Assembly (NCBI RefSeq): GCF_021582895.2
Contig: NZ_CP091139.2
Coordinates: 1,674,001-1,738,000 of the forward strand
Source: Microbacterium elymi
GTDB lineage: Bacteria > Actinomycetota > Actinomycetes > Actinomycetales > Microbacteriaceae
Length of the DNA: 64,000 nt
Direction of reading: 5' to 3'
Positions 54,497 to 63,642 of this stretch are shown one piece after another. Position 1 is the first letter of the stretch; the number at the start of each line of letters is the position of its first letter. The notes under the pieces are model-generated. The model was not told the origin of the DNA. It saw only the letters and a list, made by a program, of their open reading frames with translations, and did not search any database. Both the position numbers and the translations under genes were made by a program.

Positions 54497-56427
54497 TGAT
54501 CACTCCGTCGTGCCATCCCGTGCCGTCGCGCCAGAAATGCTGCATGCGTCCATCCTGCCTGCGGGCGACCACCTCGAGGTTGAACCCGAAGCTGCCCTGC
54601 ACGAGGGCGAGCACCCGCTCGATGGCGGTGCCGAAGCTCGCACTGGGGCGCCACACTCCCGCGCTGTCGCGCCACCAGTGCTCGCAGCACGCCCGAGGCC
54701 AGGGCCACGACGAGCTCGTAGTTGCCCGACGCGAACTCGTCGGCGCGCCCGTACTGACCCTCGATCATCACCGGCGCGGTGCGGCATCCGCTCGCGAACG
54801 ACGCCATCGGCGACCACGCCCAGGTGGTGCCGTCGGCCCGCGCCCAGTGCTGCAGGGTGCCGTCGGCGCGTACGCACACCAGCTCGAGGTCGCCCTTCGT
54901 GGTCTGGATCAGGCTCGGCCCCGCCTCGCGCACGTTCGTGCCGAAGACCGGGCCGGCGTGCCATCCGCCGCCGTCGCGCCACCAGTGCTCGCAGCTGCCC
55001 GCTGGCCAGCCCCGCCACGACCTCGAAGTTCGCGCCGTACGAGCTCTGCACGAACCCGGGGGTGCCCACCGCGTTGGCCGGCCCGAAGGTCGCGCCGTCG
55101 TTCCAGGTGCCGTGCGTCTGATCGAAGTACCAGTGCCGCAGGCGGCCGGCGCTGGACGCGTAGATCAGCTCGAAGTTGCGGTTGTAGGTCGTGCCGGTGG
55201 CCGTCGGCTCGGAGCCGGCGTCGTTCGCGAACCCGGATGCCTGGGCCCACGGCAGGCTGCCGGTGCCGTTGTCGCGCCACCAGTGCGCGATGCCGCCGCC
55301 CGCGGCCGCGTGCACGAACAGCTCGAAGTTGTCGTGGCCCGCGCCGTCGCCGCTTTCGAACATGGCGCCGTTGTGGCTGAACCGCTTCGCCCACGGGTCG
55401 GGGTTCGTGCCGCGCAAGCCCGTACATCACGTTCGAGTCGATGTTGATCTGGCCGTAGCCGATCCAGCCGTACCCGCGGTCGCCCCAGTCGTCTCCCCCG
55501 GGCGTGCCGCCCCACGAGTTGCGGATCAGCCAGGCCTGCTTGCGGTCGTCGAACCCGACGACGTCGACCACGTGCGTGCCGTTGGAGCTCTGGTGCGGGG
55601 CCGCCTTGTACACGGTCGAGATGTCGCTGTAGCCGTAGAAGTCGTCGAAGATCGTGATGGAGCTGGCCACGGTCGGGCCGACCTGCCAGATCCAGTTCTT
55701 CATGTCGTCGACGTTGCTCAGGGTGGTGAACGCGGGGATCTTGACCGTGCGACCGCTGCGGTCGAACGTCGTCGTCGCGGTCGTGTGCTGCGTCGAGCCG
55801 GTGCCGGACCTGCCTCGGTCCCGGCACCCAGTAGCCGTCGTTGTGCGCGGCCGGGAACGGCCACGGGATGGAGCCCGGGTCGGCCTGCCCGTTGTTCTTC
55901 ACCCAGTTGAGTGTGTTCACGGCGTCACCGCACTGCCCGACCACCACAGTCAGACCGCGCACGACATCCCCTTCCGACCGCGGTGCCCACGTGCAGTGCT
56001 CGATGCGGGTCATCGCCTCGATGATGCCGGTCGGGGCGAAGATCCAGCAGTGCTCCGAGTCGAACTGGTCGCGCGTGCGGGTGAAGATCGGCCAGCCGTT
56101 GTGCGTGCGCCAGTCCACCGCCGCGGGGCGTGCGGGCGCCGGGGCCGGCGGCGCGGGCGGCGTCGGCTTCGGGATCGGCAGGCGCAACCCGGGGACGAGC
56201 CCGGGCGACGGCGCCTGCGCGAACTGCCGGGCGATGGGATGCTCGGACACCAGCGTCAGCACGTCGACGCGCTCCGTCGGGTCGGCGGGCTTCGGCGGCG
56301 GACCGCCGAGCAGCCGGCGCACGAGGGGCGCGTCGTCGGGGATCGACGGCAGCACCCGCCATCCCAGATCGTGCTGCGCGATCAGCGCTCGCACGTCGCC
56401 GTAGGTCTTGAGCGTTTGCGTGGACAT
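54480..56427 (-). CDS. Papain-like (C1) cysteine protease fused to a lectin-type repeat domain (four frameshifts)
   Basis: ATG 56427. Residues about 1-85 could be a propeptide. A Pro/Ala linker (KPTPPAPPAPAPARPA) leads to the C1 domain: DQFDSEHCWIFAPTGIIEAM (Gln and catalytic Cys), SSNGTHVVDVVGFDDRKQAW (His) and LIRNSWGGTPGGDDWG (Asn). The C-terminal 300 residues are six repeats of about 45 residues with the core N-F-E-L/V-x-A..G-x-L-R-H-W-W/Y-R-D (GQLRHWWRDGGGWHAGPVFG). This pattern suggests a beta-propeller or PLL-like lectin. Breaks near 55815, at GCAAGC 55414-55419 (YGLRGTNPDPWAK), and twice at CTGCGAGCACTGG near 55000 and 54690 (LRHWWRD). No signal peptide is evident. A secreted or contact-dependent role is possible. 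Confidence 0.75.
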
Positions 56428-56599
56428 GAGGGACTCCCGAAGATCGGATGCCGCAACCTCGGCATCGTCCACCGGGAAGAGCGGCCCTCGCATCGGGCTG
56501 ATACCGCGGCGAACGCGCGCGCGGATTCGCCATTCCACCTTCGGCCCGGACCGGCTACAGTTTCATGAGAGCTTTCTCATTTTCAAAGGGAGTCGTGCG

Positions 56600-57091
56600 A
56601 TGACTGGACGCGCCCGGCGGATCCGGGTTCCGGGTGTCGCCGCCGACTTCCGCGTGCCGCCGGGGTGGACGACGCCGACCGACCAGTGGATCCGCGAGAA
56701 CGCCTTCTGGCGTCCGCCCGCCGACTGGACGCCACGGGACGGCCTCCCCCTCGCCCCCGCGGACTGGGTGTTCTGGCTGCCGAACCCGCACTGGTACACC
56801 ACGAGCACCTCGATGTACCGCGGCGTCATGCGCTGGCAGACCAGCGCCGCGTGGCTGGCCCTCGCCTCGATCCTGGTCACCACGGCATCCGCATTCCTGA
56901 GCGCGTTCCCGCTCGTGCGCCTCGCCGGGATGGCGCTCGGCGCCGCCATGCTCACCTGCCTCATCGTCTACACCGTCCTCCGGGCGCGGACGACGCGGCG
57001 CCTGTTCCGACAGCTCGAGTCCGAGGCCGATCGCCGCCGGTCGCAGCGGCTGACCCGCGAGTACCAGCGCTATCTGGTGACCAGCGCATGA
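56600..57091 (+). CDS. Two-segment membrane protein
   Basis: ATG 56600 after AAAGGGAGTC. The 163-residue protein begins with a W/P-rich soluble part (FRVPPGWTTPTDQWIRENAF, WRPPADWTPRDGLPLAPADW), then two membrane segments (WLALASILVTTASAFLSAF and LAGMALGAAMLTCLIVYTVL) and a basic, coiled tail (RQLESEADRRRSQRLTREYQ). I recognise no family; P-P-G-W..W-x-P-P motifs occur in small actinobacterial membrane proteins. The stop overlaps the start of the J-domain gene (ATGA), so the two are coupled. Confidence 0.6.
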   Translation: MTGRARRIRVPGVAADFRVPPGWTTPTDQWIRENAFWRPPADWTPRDGLPLAPADWVFWLPNPHWYTTSTSMYRGVMRWQTSAAWLALASILVTTASAFLSAFPLVRLAGMALGAAMLTCLIVYTVLRARTTRRLFRQLESEADRRRSQRLTREYQRYLVTSA

Positions 57092-57600
57092 CCCTCGATG
57101 AGGCACGCCGCCACCTCGGCATCGAGCGGGGCGCCAGCGTGGAAGACATCCAGCAGGCCTTCCGCCGGTGCGCGCGATGGCTGCACCCGGATCGCTTCCC
57201 CGAGGTGGATGACGCAGCCCGCGCGCGCCTCGCGCGCGATTTCGACCGCGCCCGGCAGGCCCGCGACATCCTGGTGCGCTTCACGCTGGACGCCGAGCGC
57301 GAGCCGGCTCCGGCATCCGATCCTTCGACGGTCCGCACGGCGCCGCGGCCGCGGCCCGGGTCGCGTCCGGCGTCGACTGCACGATCACGGACGGGCGAGC
57401 CGCATCCCCCGCGGGCCGATGCGCCGCGGGTCACGCTGCGCTTCGACGAGTTCGTCGCGTGGACGGATGCCGTCGCCTTCGCCGGCGCCGAGCACTCGCG
57501 CGGCTGGATCGACTGGCCGCGGATCATCGTCTGGTCGGCGCTCGGACTGGTCGTGACCGGCGTCGTCAGCAGCCTGATCGTCGCGGGCGCGATGACCTGA
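57088..57600 (+). CDS. J-domain protein with C-terminal membrane anchor
   Basis: ATG 57088 in an ATGA overlap. The 170-residue protein starts with a J domain: LDEARRHLGIERGASVEDIQ, then FRRCARWLHPDRFPEVDDAA, which contains the H-P-D tripeptide that stimulates Hsp70 ATPase. A proline-rich linker follows, then DEFVAWTDAVAFAGAEHSRG and a final membrane segment (IIVWSALGLVVTGVVSSLIV). There are no zinc-finger or CTD domains, so it is a type C J-protein that probably recruits DnaK to the membrane protein encoded just before it. Confidence 0.75.
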   Translation: MTLDEARRHLGIERGASVEDIQQAFRRCARWLHPDRFPEVDDAARARLARDFDRARQARDILVRFTLDAEREPAPASDPSTVRTAPRPRPGSRPASTARSRTGEPHPPRADAPRVTLRFDEFVAWTDAVAFAGAEHSRGWIDWPRIIVWSALGLVVTGVVSSLIVAGAMT

Positions 57601-57739
57601 GCGCGCTGACCTGGACGTCCGGCCGGCGGCTACGGGCGAGCCGCCTGTCCGACCCCCGCTCTACCGTGGGCGGCATGCGCAACGCGAGGGTGATCGACGA
57701 GCCGGCCGACGTACATGCCACACCACGGCATCCGCGCGC

Positions 57740-58316
57740 TCACACGTCGCGCAGGTGCACCCGCTCGCCGTCGCGCGACATGAGGTGGATCATCTCGGCG
57801 GGTCCCGGCCCGGCCGAGGCGGTGCCGTGCGGGATCAGGGTGTCGAATTCGACCGCCTCGCCGGCCTCGATCAGGTGCTCCTGGTCGCCGAGCGCAAGGC
57901 GCACGCGGCCCGAGACGACGAAGAACCAGTCGTAGCCCGAGTGCACCCGCTGCTCGACGCGGCGCTTCGCGGGCACCGCCGGCAGCGTCACCTTGAACGC
58001 CGTCGGCCCCTCGCCGTGACGCGACAGCGCGACCCAGGTGCGGCCGTCGCGCGTGATCGGCGTGCCGTGCACGCGCGGATCGCGGGATGTCTCGACCCCG
58101 ACGAGAGCGTCAAGTCCGACGTCGAAGACCGTCGCGATCGGCGAGCAGGTCCAGGCTCGCGCGCCGCTCGCCCGATTCGAGGCGCGACAGCGTGCTGACC
58201 GAGATGCCGGTGCGGGCCGACAGCTCGGTGAGCGTGAAGTCGCGACGCGTGCGCAGGGCGCGCAGCCGCGGGCCGACCGCATCGAGCATCCCGGCGACGT
58301 CGACATGTTCTGTCAC
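57740..58316 (-). CDS. XRE-cupin transcriptional regulator (frameshifted near 58148)
   Basis: ATG 58316. HTH: RALRTRRDFTLTELSARTGI, SVSTLSRLESGERRASLDLL. Reading minus-strand GCTCGC near 58150 as GCTGC joins DLLPIATVFDVGLDALVG. The C-terminal cupin (TAFKVTLPAVPAKRRVEQRV, FFVVSGRVRLALGDQEHLIE, AGEAVEFDTLIPHGTASAGP) would bind a small ligand or metal. About 192 residues, the standard form of HTH_3-cupin_2 regulators. It is divergent from the flavoprotein gene at 58384 with only 67 bases between, so that gene is the likely target. Confidence 0.88.
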
Positions 58317-58383
58317 GATGCCTCCTTTGCTGTTTCAGCAAGGATAGTTGCTGCTGGCTGCGCCCAGGCCGCAGAGTGAGAAC

Positions 58384-59287
58384 ATGACAGACATCGACAT
58401 CCACGACGCGCTCATCGTCGGCGGCGGCAGCGCCGGACTCAGCGCGGCTCTGCAGCTCTCGCGCCTGCGCTTCCGTGTGCTCGTGCTCGACGACGACGCT
58501 CCGCGCAACCGCTTCGCCGGGCACATGCACGGCGTGCTCGGGCGCGACCACACGTCCCCCCTCGAGCTGCTCGCCGACGGGCGCCGAGAGCTCTCCCGTT
58601 ATGGCGTCGAGGTTCGGCAGGATGCCGCATCCACCGCCACCCGCACCGGAGAGCTGTTCACCGTCACCACCACGAGCGGAGCCACCGCCCGCGCCCGCGC
58701 GGTGCTCGTCACGACCGGCGCGCGCGACACCCTGCCCGACGTGCCGGGGCTCGCTGAGCGCTGGGGTCGCGGCGTGCACCACTGCCCGTTCTGCGATGGG
58801 TGGGAGAACCGCGACACCCGAATCGGCGTGCTCGCCGAGAGTGCCGACCCGTTCCATCAGGCCCGGATGCTGCGGCGCCTGACCGATCGGATCACAGTGC
58901 TCACAAACGGCAGCCCGCCGTTCGACGAGACGCAAGCTGGCGCACTTCGCCGCGTCGGGCATCACGCTCGACCAGCGACCGCTGGCGCGCGTGCTCACCA
59001 CGAACGACGGCATCCGCGGCGTCGCGTTCGCCGACGGCGGCGAGTCGCCGCTCGATGCGCTGTTCGTCAGCCCCCGCACCGCGCCCCGCGACGACGTCCT
59101 CGTCGCGCTCGGCGCAGAGCGGGTGGAGGCCTTCGGCCGCACGTGGGCCGGAGTCGACGCGATGGGCCGCACCAGCGTTCCGGGCCTGTGGGCCGCCGGA
59201 AACGTCGTCAGCCCGATGCTCGGCGTCGCGGCATCCGTCGCCGCTGGCGCCACCGCCGGGTACGGCATGGTCGCCGAGCTGCTGTAG
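58384..59287 (+). CDS. Thioredoxin-reductase-like NAD(P)/FAD oxidoreductase (frameshifted near 58935)
   Basis: ATG 58384. FAD-binding motif ALIVGGGSAGLSAALQLSRL (residues about 9-28), then VLVTTGARDTLPDVPGLAER and a redox centre HHCPFCDGWENRD (C-x-x-C) at about 140. The end has GLWAAGNVVSPMLGVAASVA with the expected G-D/N flavin contact. GCAAGC at 58932-58937 read as GCAGC gives DETQLAHFAASGITLDQRPL. About 301 residues, shorter than TrxB (about 320), as usual for TrxB-like proteins without a cognate thioredoxin. Divergent from an XRE-cupin regulator. Physiological acceptor unknown. Confidence 0.85.
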
Positions 59288-59417
59288 GGGTGGGGGAACC
59301 GGGCCTCGGCCGGCGAGGGGCGCGCGGTTCCTCCCCAGCCGGGCCCCGGCGGCCGGTTCTCCACCGATCCGGGCCTCGGCCACCTGCGGCGACCGGTGCA
59401 CCCGTAGCGTCTCGGGC

Positions 59418-60897
59418 ATGGAAGTCACGACCGTTCAGACCGCACTGTCCGTCACTATCGTGCTGCGCGGGATCGACCCGCCCGTCGAGCGCACCGTCAC
59501 GATGCCCGCGCCCAGCACGCTCGCCGACCTCCACCGGGCGATCCAGCTCGCCTTCGACGGCGAGGTGCACGCCCATCACGTCTTCAGCGACCAGGAGCCG
59601 TTCCCCCGCGGCTTCCCGCCCTCGCCGCAGAGCGGGGACGACGACTGCGCCTGGACGACGCGTCAGGACCATTACGGATGGCGGCCCCGCCGTCGGTGGG
59701 GCGACACCTGGACGATGATCGACTGGCGCGACCCCAACGTCCTCAGCGAATCCAACACACCTCTGGCTGATGCCTTCGCCGACGGCGGGCGCCTCCACTA
59801 TCGCTCCGGCGACCCGCACGAACCGGGTGACTTCGCCTGGTTCGCCCTCGACGCACGCAACGCGGCCGAGCCGAGCTCATCGGTCAAGATCATCGACGGC
59901 CGCGGCGCATCGCCGCTGTCGCTGCTCGCCGTGGCCGAGTACGCCCAGCTGCTTCGCGCCTACGCCGGCCCCGCGCATCCCGATCACGACGCAAGCCGTG
60001 GCGCGGCTGGCGAGGGCAGCCGGGCCCTGGGCGCAGTTCGACCCGACCGGGTTCGAGCAGGGGTGGGTGCAGAAGCGGCTCGACCGGGCACAACCGACCC
60101 CGCGCGGCCGCACGCGCTCGCGTCTGGATGCCGTGCTCGAGGCGCTTCCCGCCTCGAACGCGGCCGGACTGGAACGGCATCTCGTCTCGGTGGGTCTGAA
60201 CGTGCCGCCGCTCGTGACGCGCGACGAGATGATCCAGTTCGTCCGCCCGTTCGCCTGGCTGCTCGATCGTGGCCGCGAGGGGCTGCCGCTCGACGGCGCA
60301 CACCTGCCGGCCGGGCTCGCTCAGGAGTGGGCGGATGCCTGCGGCACGACGGTCGCGCAGCTTCCGGTGGTGCAGCGGACCGCACGCGAACTGCGGTTCG
60401 TCCGCACTCTGCAAGGACGTCTGCTCACGATGAAGAGTGCGGTGCCACTGGCCGATGACCCGCTCGCGCTGTGGGACGCATTGGCCGACAAGCTCCCGGA
60501 GGCCGGCGACGGCCGCCTGCGGTTCGTCAACGCCTTGGTTCTCCTGGCGATCGCCGACGGTTCGATCGCAGACGGCGGGGAGGACGGCGGGCTCGATCGC
60601 ATCGCTCGCGCCCACGATGTCCGCAATGACATCGACGAAGACGCGTGGCGAGCACGCTCCTGGTGGGAGGACCGCGACTTCTTCCTGCCCGCCGATCCGA
60701 GCGTGTCGGTGGCGTCGCGGGTGGAGGTCGACAGCATCCGGCCGCTGGTCCTCCCCCTCACCGAGAGGCTGGAGCCTCTCGGGTTGGCCGCGCGCACGCG
60801 CGACACCTGGAGGGCGTCGCGCGCACTGCAGGGGTTCGCACAGGCTGCACTGACCACGCCGGCGGCGATCTCGCTGAGTGGCGGGTACGGATTCTGA
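59418..60897 (+). CDS. pRiA4b ORF-3-like domain protein (frameshifted near 59993)
   Basis: ATG 59418. Residues about 5-190 match the plasmid pRiA4b ORF-3-like fold: VLRGIDPPVERTVTMPAPST, LADLHRAIQLAFDGEVHAHH, then DTWTMIDWRDPNVL and LHYRSGDPHEPGDFAWFALD (the W/Y-rich strand). GCAAGC at 59991-59996 read as GCAGC gives HPDHDAAVARLARAAGPWAQ. The C-terminal 300 residues are a separate helical domain (VTRDEMIQFVRPFAWLLDRG, RFVNALVLLAIADGS) without known motifs. About 493 residues. Family members often come with mobile DNA; function unknown. The MazEF pair follows on the same strand. Confidence 0.7.
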
Positions 60898-60930
60898 CCC
60901 GAGCGACCGCCTTCGCTGCGGCATCCACTC

Positions 60931-60944
60931 GGTATACTGAAAGT
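60931..60944 (+). promoter_or_regulatory. -10 element of the toxin-antitoxin operon
   Basis: GGTATACTGAAAGT stands directly before ATG 60945. TATACT is a consensus -10, placed so that transcription would begin at or next to the start codon, a leaderless mRNA. GTATAC is also a short palindrome, a possible antitoxin binding site. Confidence 0.5.
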
Positions 60945-61181
60945 ATGACCACGACGATCAAGGTCAGCGACGAGCTCCGCGATCGACTCAAGGCGCAAGC
61001 ATCCCAAGCGGGCCTCACCCTCGGCGCCCACCTGGCAGAACTCGCGGACCTCGCCGACCGGCGAGATCGCCTCGCCGCGGCGAAGCAGGCGATGGCGTCC
61101 TCTCCCGCTGGCGTCGACGAGTACCGAGAAGAGACACGCCGCTGGGAGGCGGCGGAGCTCACCGACGCGCAACATGACTGA
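60945..61181 (+). CDS. MazE-type antitoxin (ribbon-helix-helix-like)
   Basis: A 78-residue protein from ATG 60945. The start TTTIKVSDELRDRLKAQASQ, with AGLTLGAHLAELADLADRR, is a ribbon-helix-helix DNA-binding antitoxin start. The acidic tail (EYREETRRWEAAELTDAQHD) would wrap the toxin. Its stop overlaps the toxin start by eight bases, the normal layout for such pairs, in which the antitoxin also represses the operon. Confidence 0.8.
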   Translation: MTTTIKVSDELRDRLKAQASQAGLTLGAHLAELADLADRRDRLAAAKQAMASSPAGVDEYREETRRWEAAELTDAQHD

Positions 61182-61536
61182 TCGCGCGCTCACGCCGGGA
61201 ACGATCGCCTGGGCTGCCCTCGATCCGATCCGCGGGCGCGAACAGGCCGGTCACCGGCCGGTGCTGGTCGTGTCGTCGCTCGGACACCTCGCGGCCGCGA
61301 CCACGCTGGCCATCGTCCTCCCCGTCACCTCGAAGGACCGCGGGTGGCCGAACCACGTCGTCGTGACCGGACCCGCCGGACTCGACCGGCCCTCGTGGAT
61401 CATGACCGAACACCCCGGCACCCTCAGCCGCGAGCGACTGACCGGCATCGCCGGTCAGGTCAGCGCCGAGTGCCTCGCGTCGGCGCGGACCTGGCTCGGC
61501 GACTTCCTCGACCTCTGGCCCACGCATCCGCGGTGA
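61174..61536 (+). CDS. mazF: MazF/PemK-type endoribonuclease toxin
   Basis: A 120-residue protein. MazF-fold features: GTIAWAALDPIRGREQAGHR with PVLVVSS directly after (the conserved G-x-x-R-P-V-L-V-V-S), TLAIVLPVTSKDRGWPNHVV (T-S catalytic strand) and SWIMTEHPGTLSRERLTGIA. The arginine in G-H-R-P-V and the T-S-K segment form the RNA cleavage site in the family. It cuts mRNA when the antitoxin is degraded. Expression is tied to the overlapping antitoxin gene. Confidence 0.88.
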   Translation: MTDRALTPGTIAWAALDPIRGREQAGHRPVLVVSSLGHLAAATTLAIVLPVTSKDRGWPNHVVVTGPAGLDRPSWIMTEHPGTLSRERLTGIAGQVSAECLASARTWLGDFLDLWPTHPR

Positions 61537-61580
61537 ACGCTCGGACGAGCCGGGGCCATCGGTTCGGCGGCGTGAGTATC

Positions 61581-61644
61581 GGCCCTTCGTCTCGCTGGCG
61601 CTCGCTCAGGGACCTGGGTGGACGGGCGCTCGCGCAGGGACCGG
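61581..61644 (-). repeat. Dispersed GAGCGAG/GAGACGAA repeat
   Basis: Read on the minus strand, 61614-61581 gives GGTCCCTGAGCGAGCGCCAG + CGAGACGAAGGGCC, a member of the family found at 9398-9451. A second partial unit (GGTCCCTGCGCGAGCGCC) lies at 61626-61643. It occupies the gap after the mazF gene. Confidence 0.65.
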
Positions 61645-61686
61645 GGTGATCGCATTATGAAGTCTGTGACTGTATTGTGAACACTG

Positions 61687-63642
61687 ATGAAGAGACTCGC
61701 TGAGGACATCGCCCGGCTTGCAGTCGTTGCGCGCGGTGAAGGATCTGCACCGCCGCTACGCCCACCTCGGGCAACTCGGCCGGTGGGCGGATGCCGCCGC
61801 CCTGTTCACCTCGGACGCCACGGTGCAGGTCGGCGACCACACGGTCGCCGGGCGTGCCGCGATCGCGAAGTGGCTGCCGACCCAGCCGGGCGCATCGGGC
61901 CGGCCCGGCACGTTCCGCACCGAGCTCGTCGACGAGCCGCTGGCCCACCTCGACGGCGATGGATCGACCGCCCGCGCCCGCTGGTCGTCCCTCTGCTTCA
62001 ACGCGGACGGCATCGGGGGCACGGGCATCGACGGCGGCGTCTACGAGAACGAGTACCGGCGCACCCCGAGGGCTGGCGGATCGCCCGGCAGCACTGCTTC
62101 CCGCAGTACAGCGGCACGCACGCGGACGGCTGGACCAACATCGACGGCGCCGAGCTGCCGATGGTGCCCTACCACTTCACCGTCGACGAGGTCGGCGTGC
62201 CCCTGCCGCCGTCGAACTCCCCGACCCCCGGCCCGGACATCCCCGACGACGAGCTCGCATCCACCATCGCCGCGCTCGAGGACGAAGGCGCCGTGCGCAA
62301 CCTCGTCCACGCGTACGGCTACTACGTCGATCGGCGCATGTGGACGGATGTCGTCGAGCTGTGCACTGCGGACGTGCAGGTCGACCTCGCCCCCGGCGGA
62401 TCCTTCCGGGGAGCCGACGGCATCCGTGAGGCGATGCTCACCATGGGCCCCGAGGGCCTGGAGACCGGACAGCTCAACGACCGCCCGCTGTTCGACACCC
62501 TGGTCCGCATCCTGCCCGGCGGGCTCGCGACCACCCGCAGCATCGAGCTCGGCATGCTGGGCGACGCCACACGCCACGAGGCGGCCTGGGAGGTGCGGAT
62601 CCTCACCACCCGCTGCCGCAAGCACAACGGGGTCTGGCGACTCGACGAGGTGCGGCTGGAACGGGTGATGCACGCCGACTATTTCCGCGGCTGGGCCGAT
62701 GCCGACCTCCGAACCCCCTCGGCTCCGACGGCCGACGATCCGCTCAGCGCCAGCGCCAGGGCCGCCACCGATACAGCCGTCGCCACCGGTGCGGCCGCAC
62801 CGGCGACGTCCACGGCCGCCACCGATCCGGCCGCACCGGCGACCACCCCGCCCGCGGTGCTGCGGACACAGCTGGACCGCGCCCTGGCCTACGACGGCGT
62901 GGAGAACGTCTCATCCGCCTACGGCTACTACATCGACGACTTCCAGTGGACCGAGATGGCGGCGCTGTTCGCCGAGAACGGCAACAAGCAGTCCCCGTTC
63001 GCCGGGTACTACTTCGGACGCGACCGCATCACCGCGGCCGCGACATCCTTCTGGGGCTCGCCGCCCGAGACCCGCCCCGGAATCTCGTACCACTGGCGCA
63101 CCCAGCCCGTCATCTCGATCTCGGCGGACGGGCGCTCCGCGAGCTTCCGGGTGCGGCTCTTCCAGCCGCGCACGCACAAGCTGCCGAGCCGCGCCGGCGA
63201 CTTCTACGCCGCCGGCTTCCACAGCGGGATGTATCCGAACGACCAGGCCGTCCTCGAGGACGGGCAGTGGCGGCTGTGGAGCCTGACGATCGACGAGCCG
63301 TACTTCGTCTCCCTCGACTGGCGCGGCGGATGGGCATCGGTGCCCGCCGCCACCGGAACCGCCCCGAAGCCGAGCCGCCTGATGGAGATCTACCCGCCCG
63401 ACGTCCCGATGACCGCCCTCGGGCGACGCGCCCGGCACTTCCGCGGAGGCACGGGCGACGTGCGGGAGTGGCCCGAGATCCTGCCGATGTGGTTCCACTA
63501 CCGCAACCCGGTCAGCGGGCGCACGCCCGAGCACTTCTGGCCGGACGGCGTGCCCACCCGGATCGCGCCGCACACCAGCATGACGGCGCACGGATATCAG
63601 CTGCCGCCGGACGGCCCTGCCGCCGCGACGGCGCCGGAGTAG
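61687..63642 (+). CDS. Triple NTF2/SnoaL-like protein (two frameshifts)
   Basis: ATG 61687. Three NTF2-like modules follow one another: residues about 12-150 (LQSLRAVKDLHRRYAHLGQL, TSDATVQVGDHTVAGRAAIA), 195-340 (EGAVRNLVHAYGYYVDRRMW, FRGADGIREAMLTMG), and, after an Ala/Thr/Pro linker, 395-640 (YDGVENVSSAYGYYIDDFQW, FGRDRITAAATSFWG). GCTTGC at 61716-61721 read as GCTGC restores the start of module 1; a missing base near 62066 (YRRHPEGWRIARQHCFPQY) restores the end. Each module has the Y-G-Y-Y..W helix pair of ligand-binding SnoaL-like enzymes. No cofactor motif. The role may be dehydration or isomerisation of a hydrophobic compound. Confidence 0.7.
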   Translation: MKRLAEDIARLAVVARGEGSAPPLRPPRATRPVGGCRRPVHLGRHGAGRRPHGRRACRDREVAADPAGRIGPARHVPHRARRRAAGPPRRRWIDRPRPLVVPLLQRGRHRGHGHRRRRLRERVPAHPEGWRIARQHCFPQYSGTHADGWTNIDGAELPMVPYHFTVDEVGVPLPPSNSPTPGPDIPDDELASTIAALEDEGAVRNLVHAYGYYVDRRMWTDVVELCTADVQVDLAPGGSFRGADGIREAMLTMGPEGLETGQLNDRPLFDTLVRILPGGLATTRSIELGMLGDATRHEAAWEVRILTTRCRKHNGVWRLDEVRLERVMHADYFRGWADADLRTPSAPTADDPLSASARAATDTAVATGAAAPATSTAATDPAAPATTPPAVLRTQLDRALAYDGVENVSSAYGYYIDDFQWTEMAALFAENGNKQSPFAGYYFGRDRITAAATSFWGSPPETRPGISYHWRTQPVISISADGRSASFRVRLFQPRTHKLPSRAGDFYAAGFHSGMYPNDQAVLEDGQWRLWSLTIDEPYFVSLDWRGGWASVPAATGTAPKPSRLMEIYPPDVPMTALGRRARHFRGGTGDVREWPEILPMWFHYRNPVSGRTPEHFWPDGVPTRIAPHTSMTAHGYQLPPDGPAAATAPE

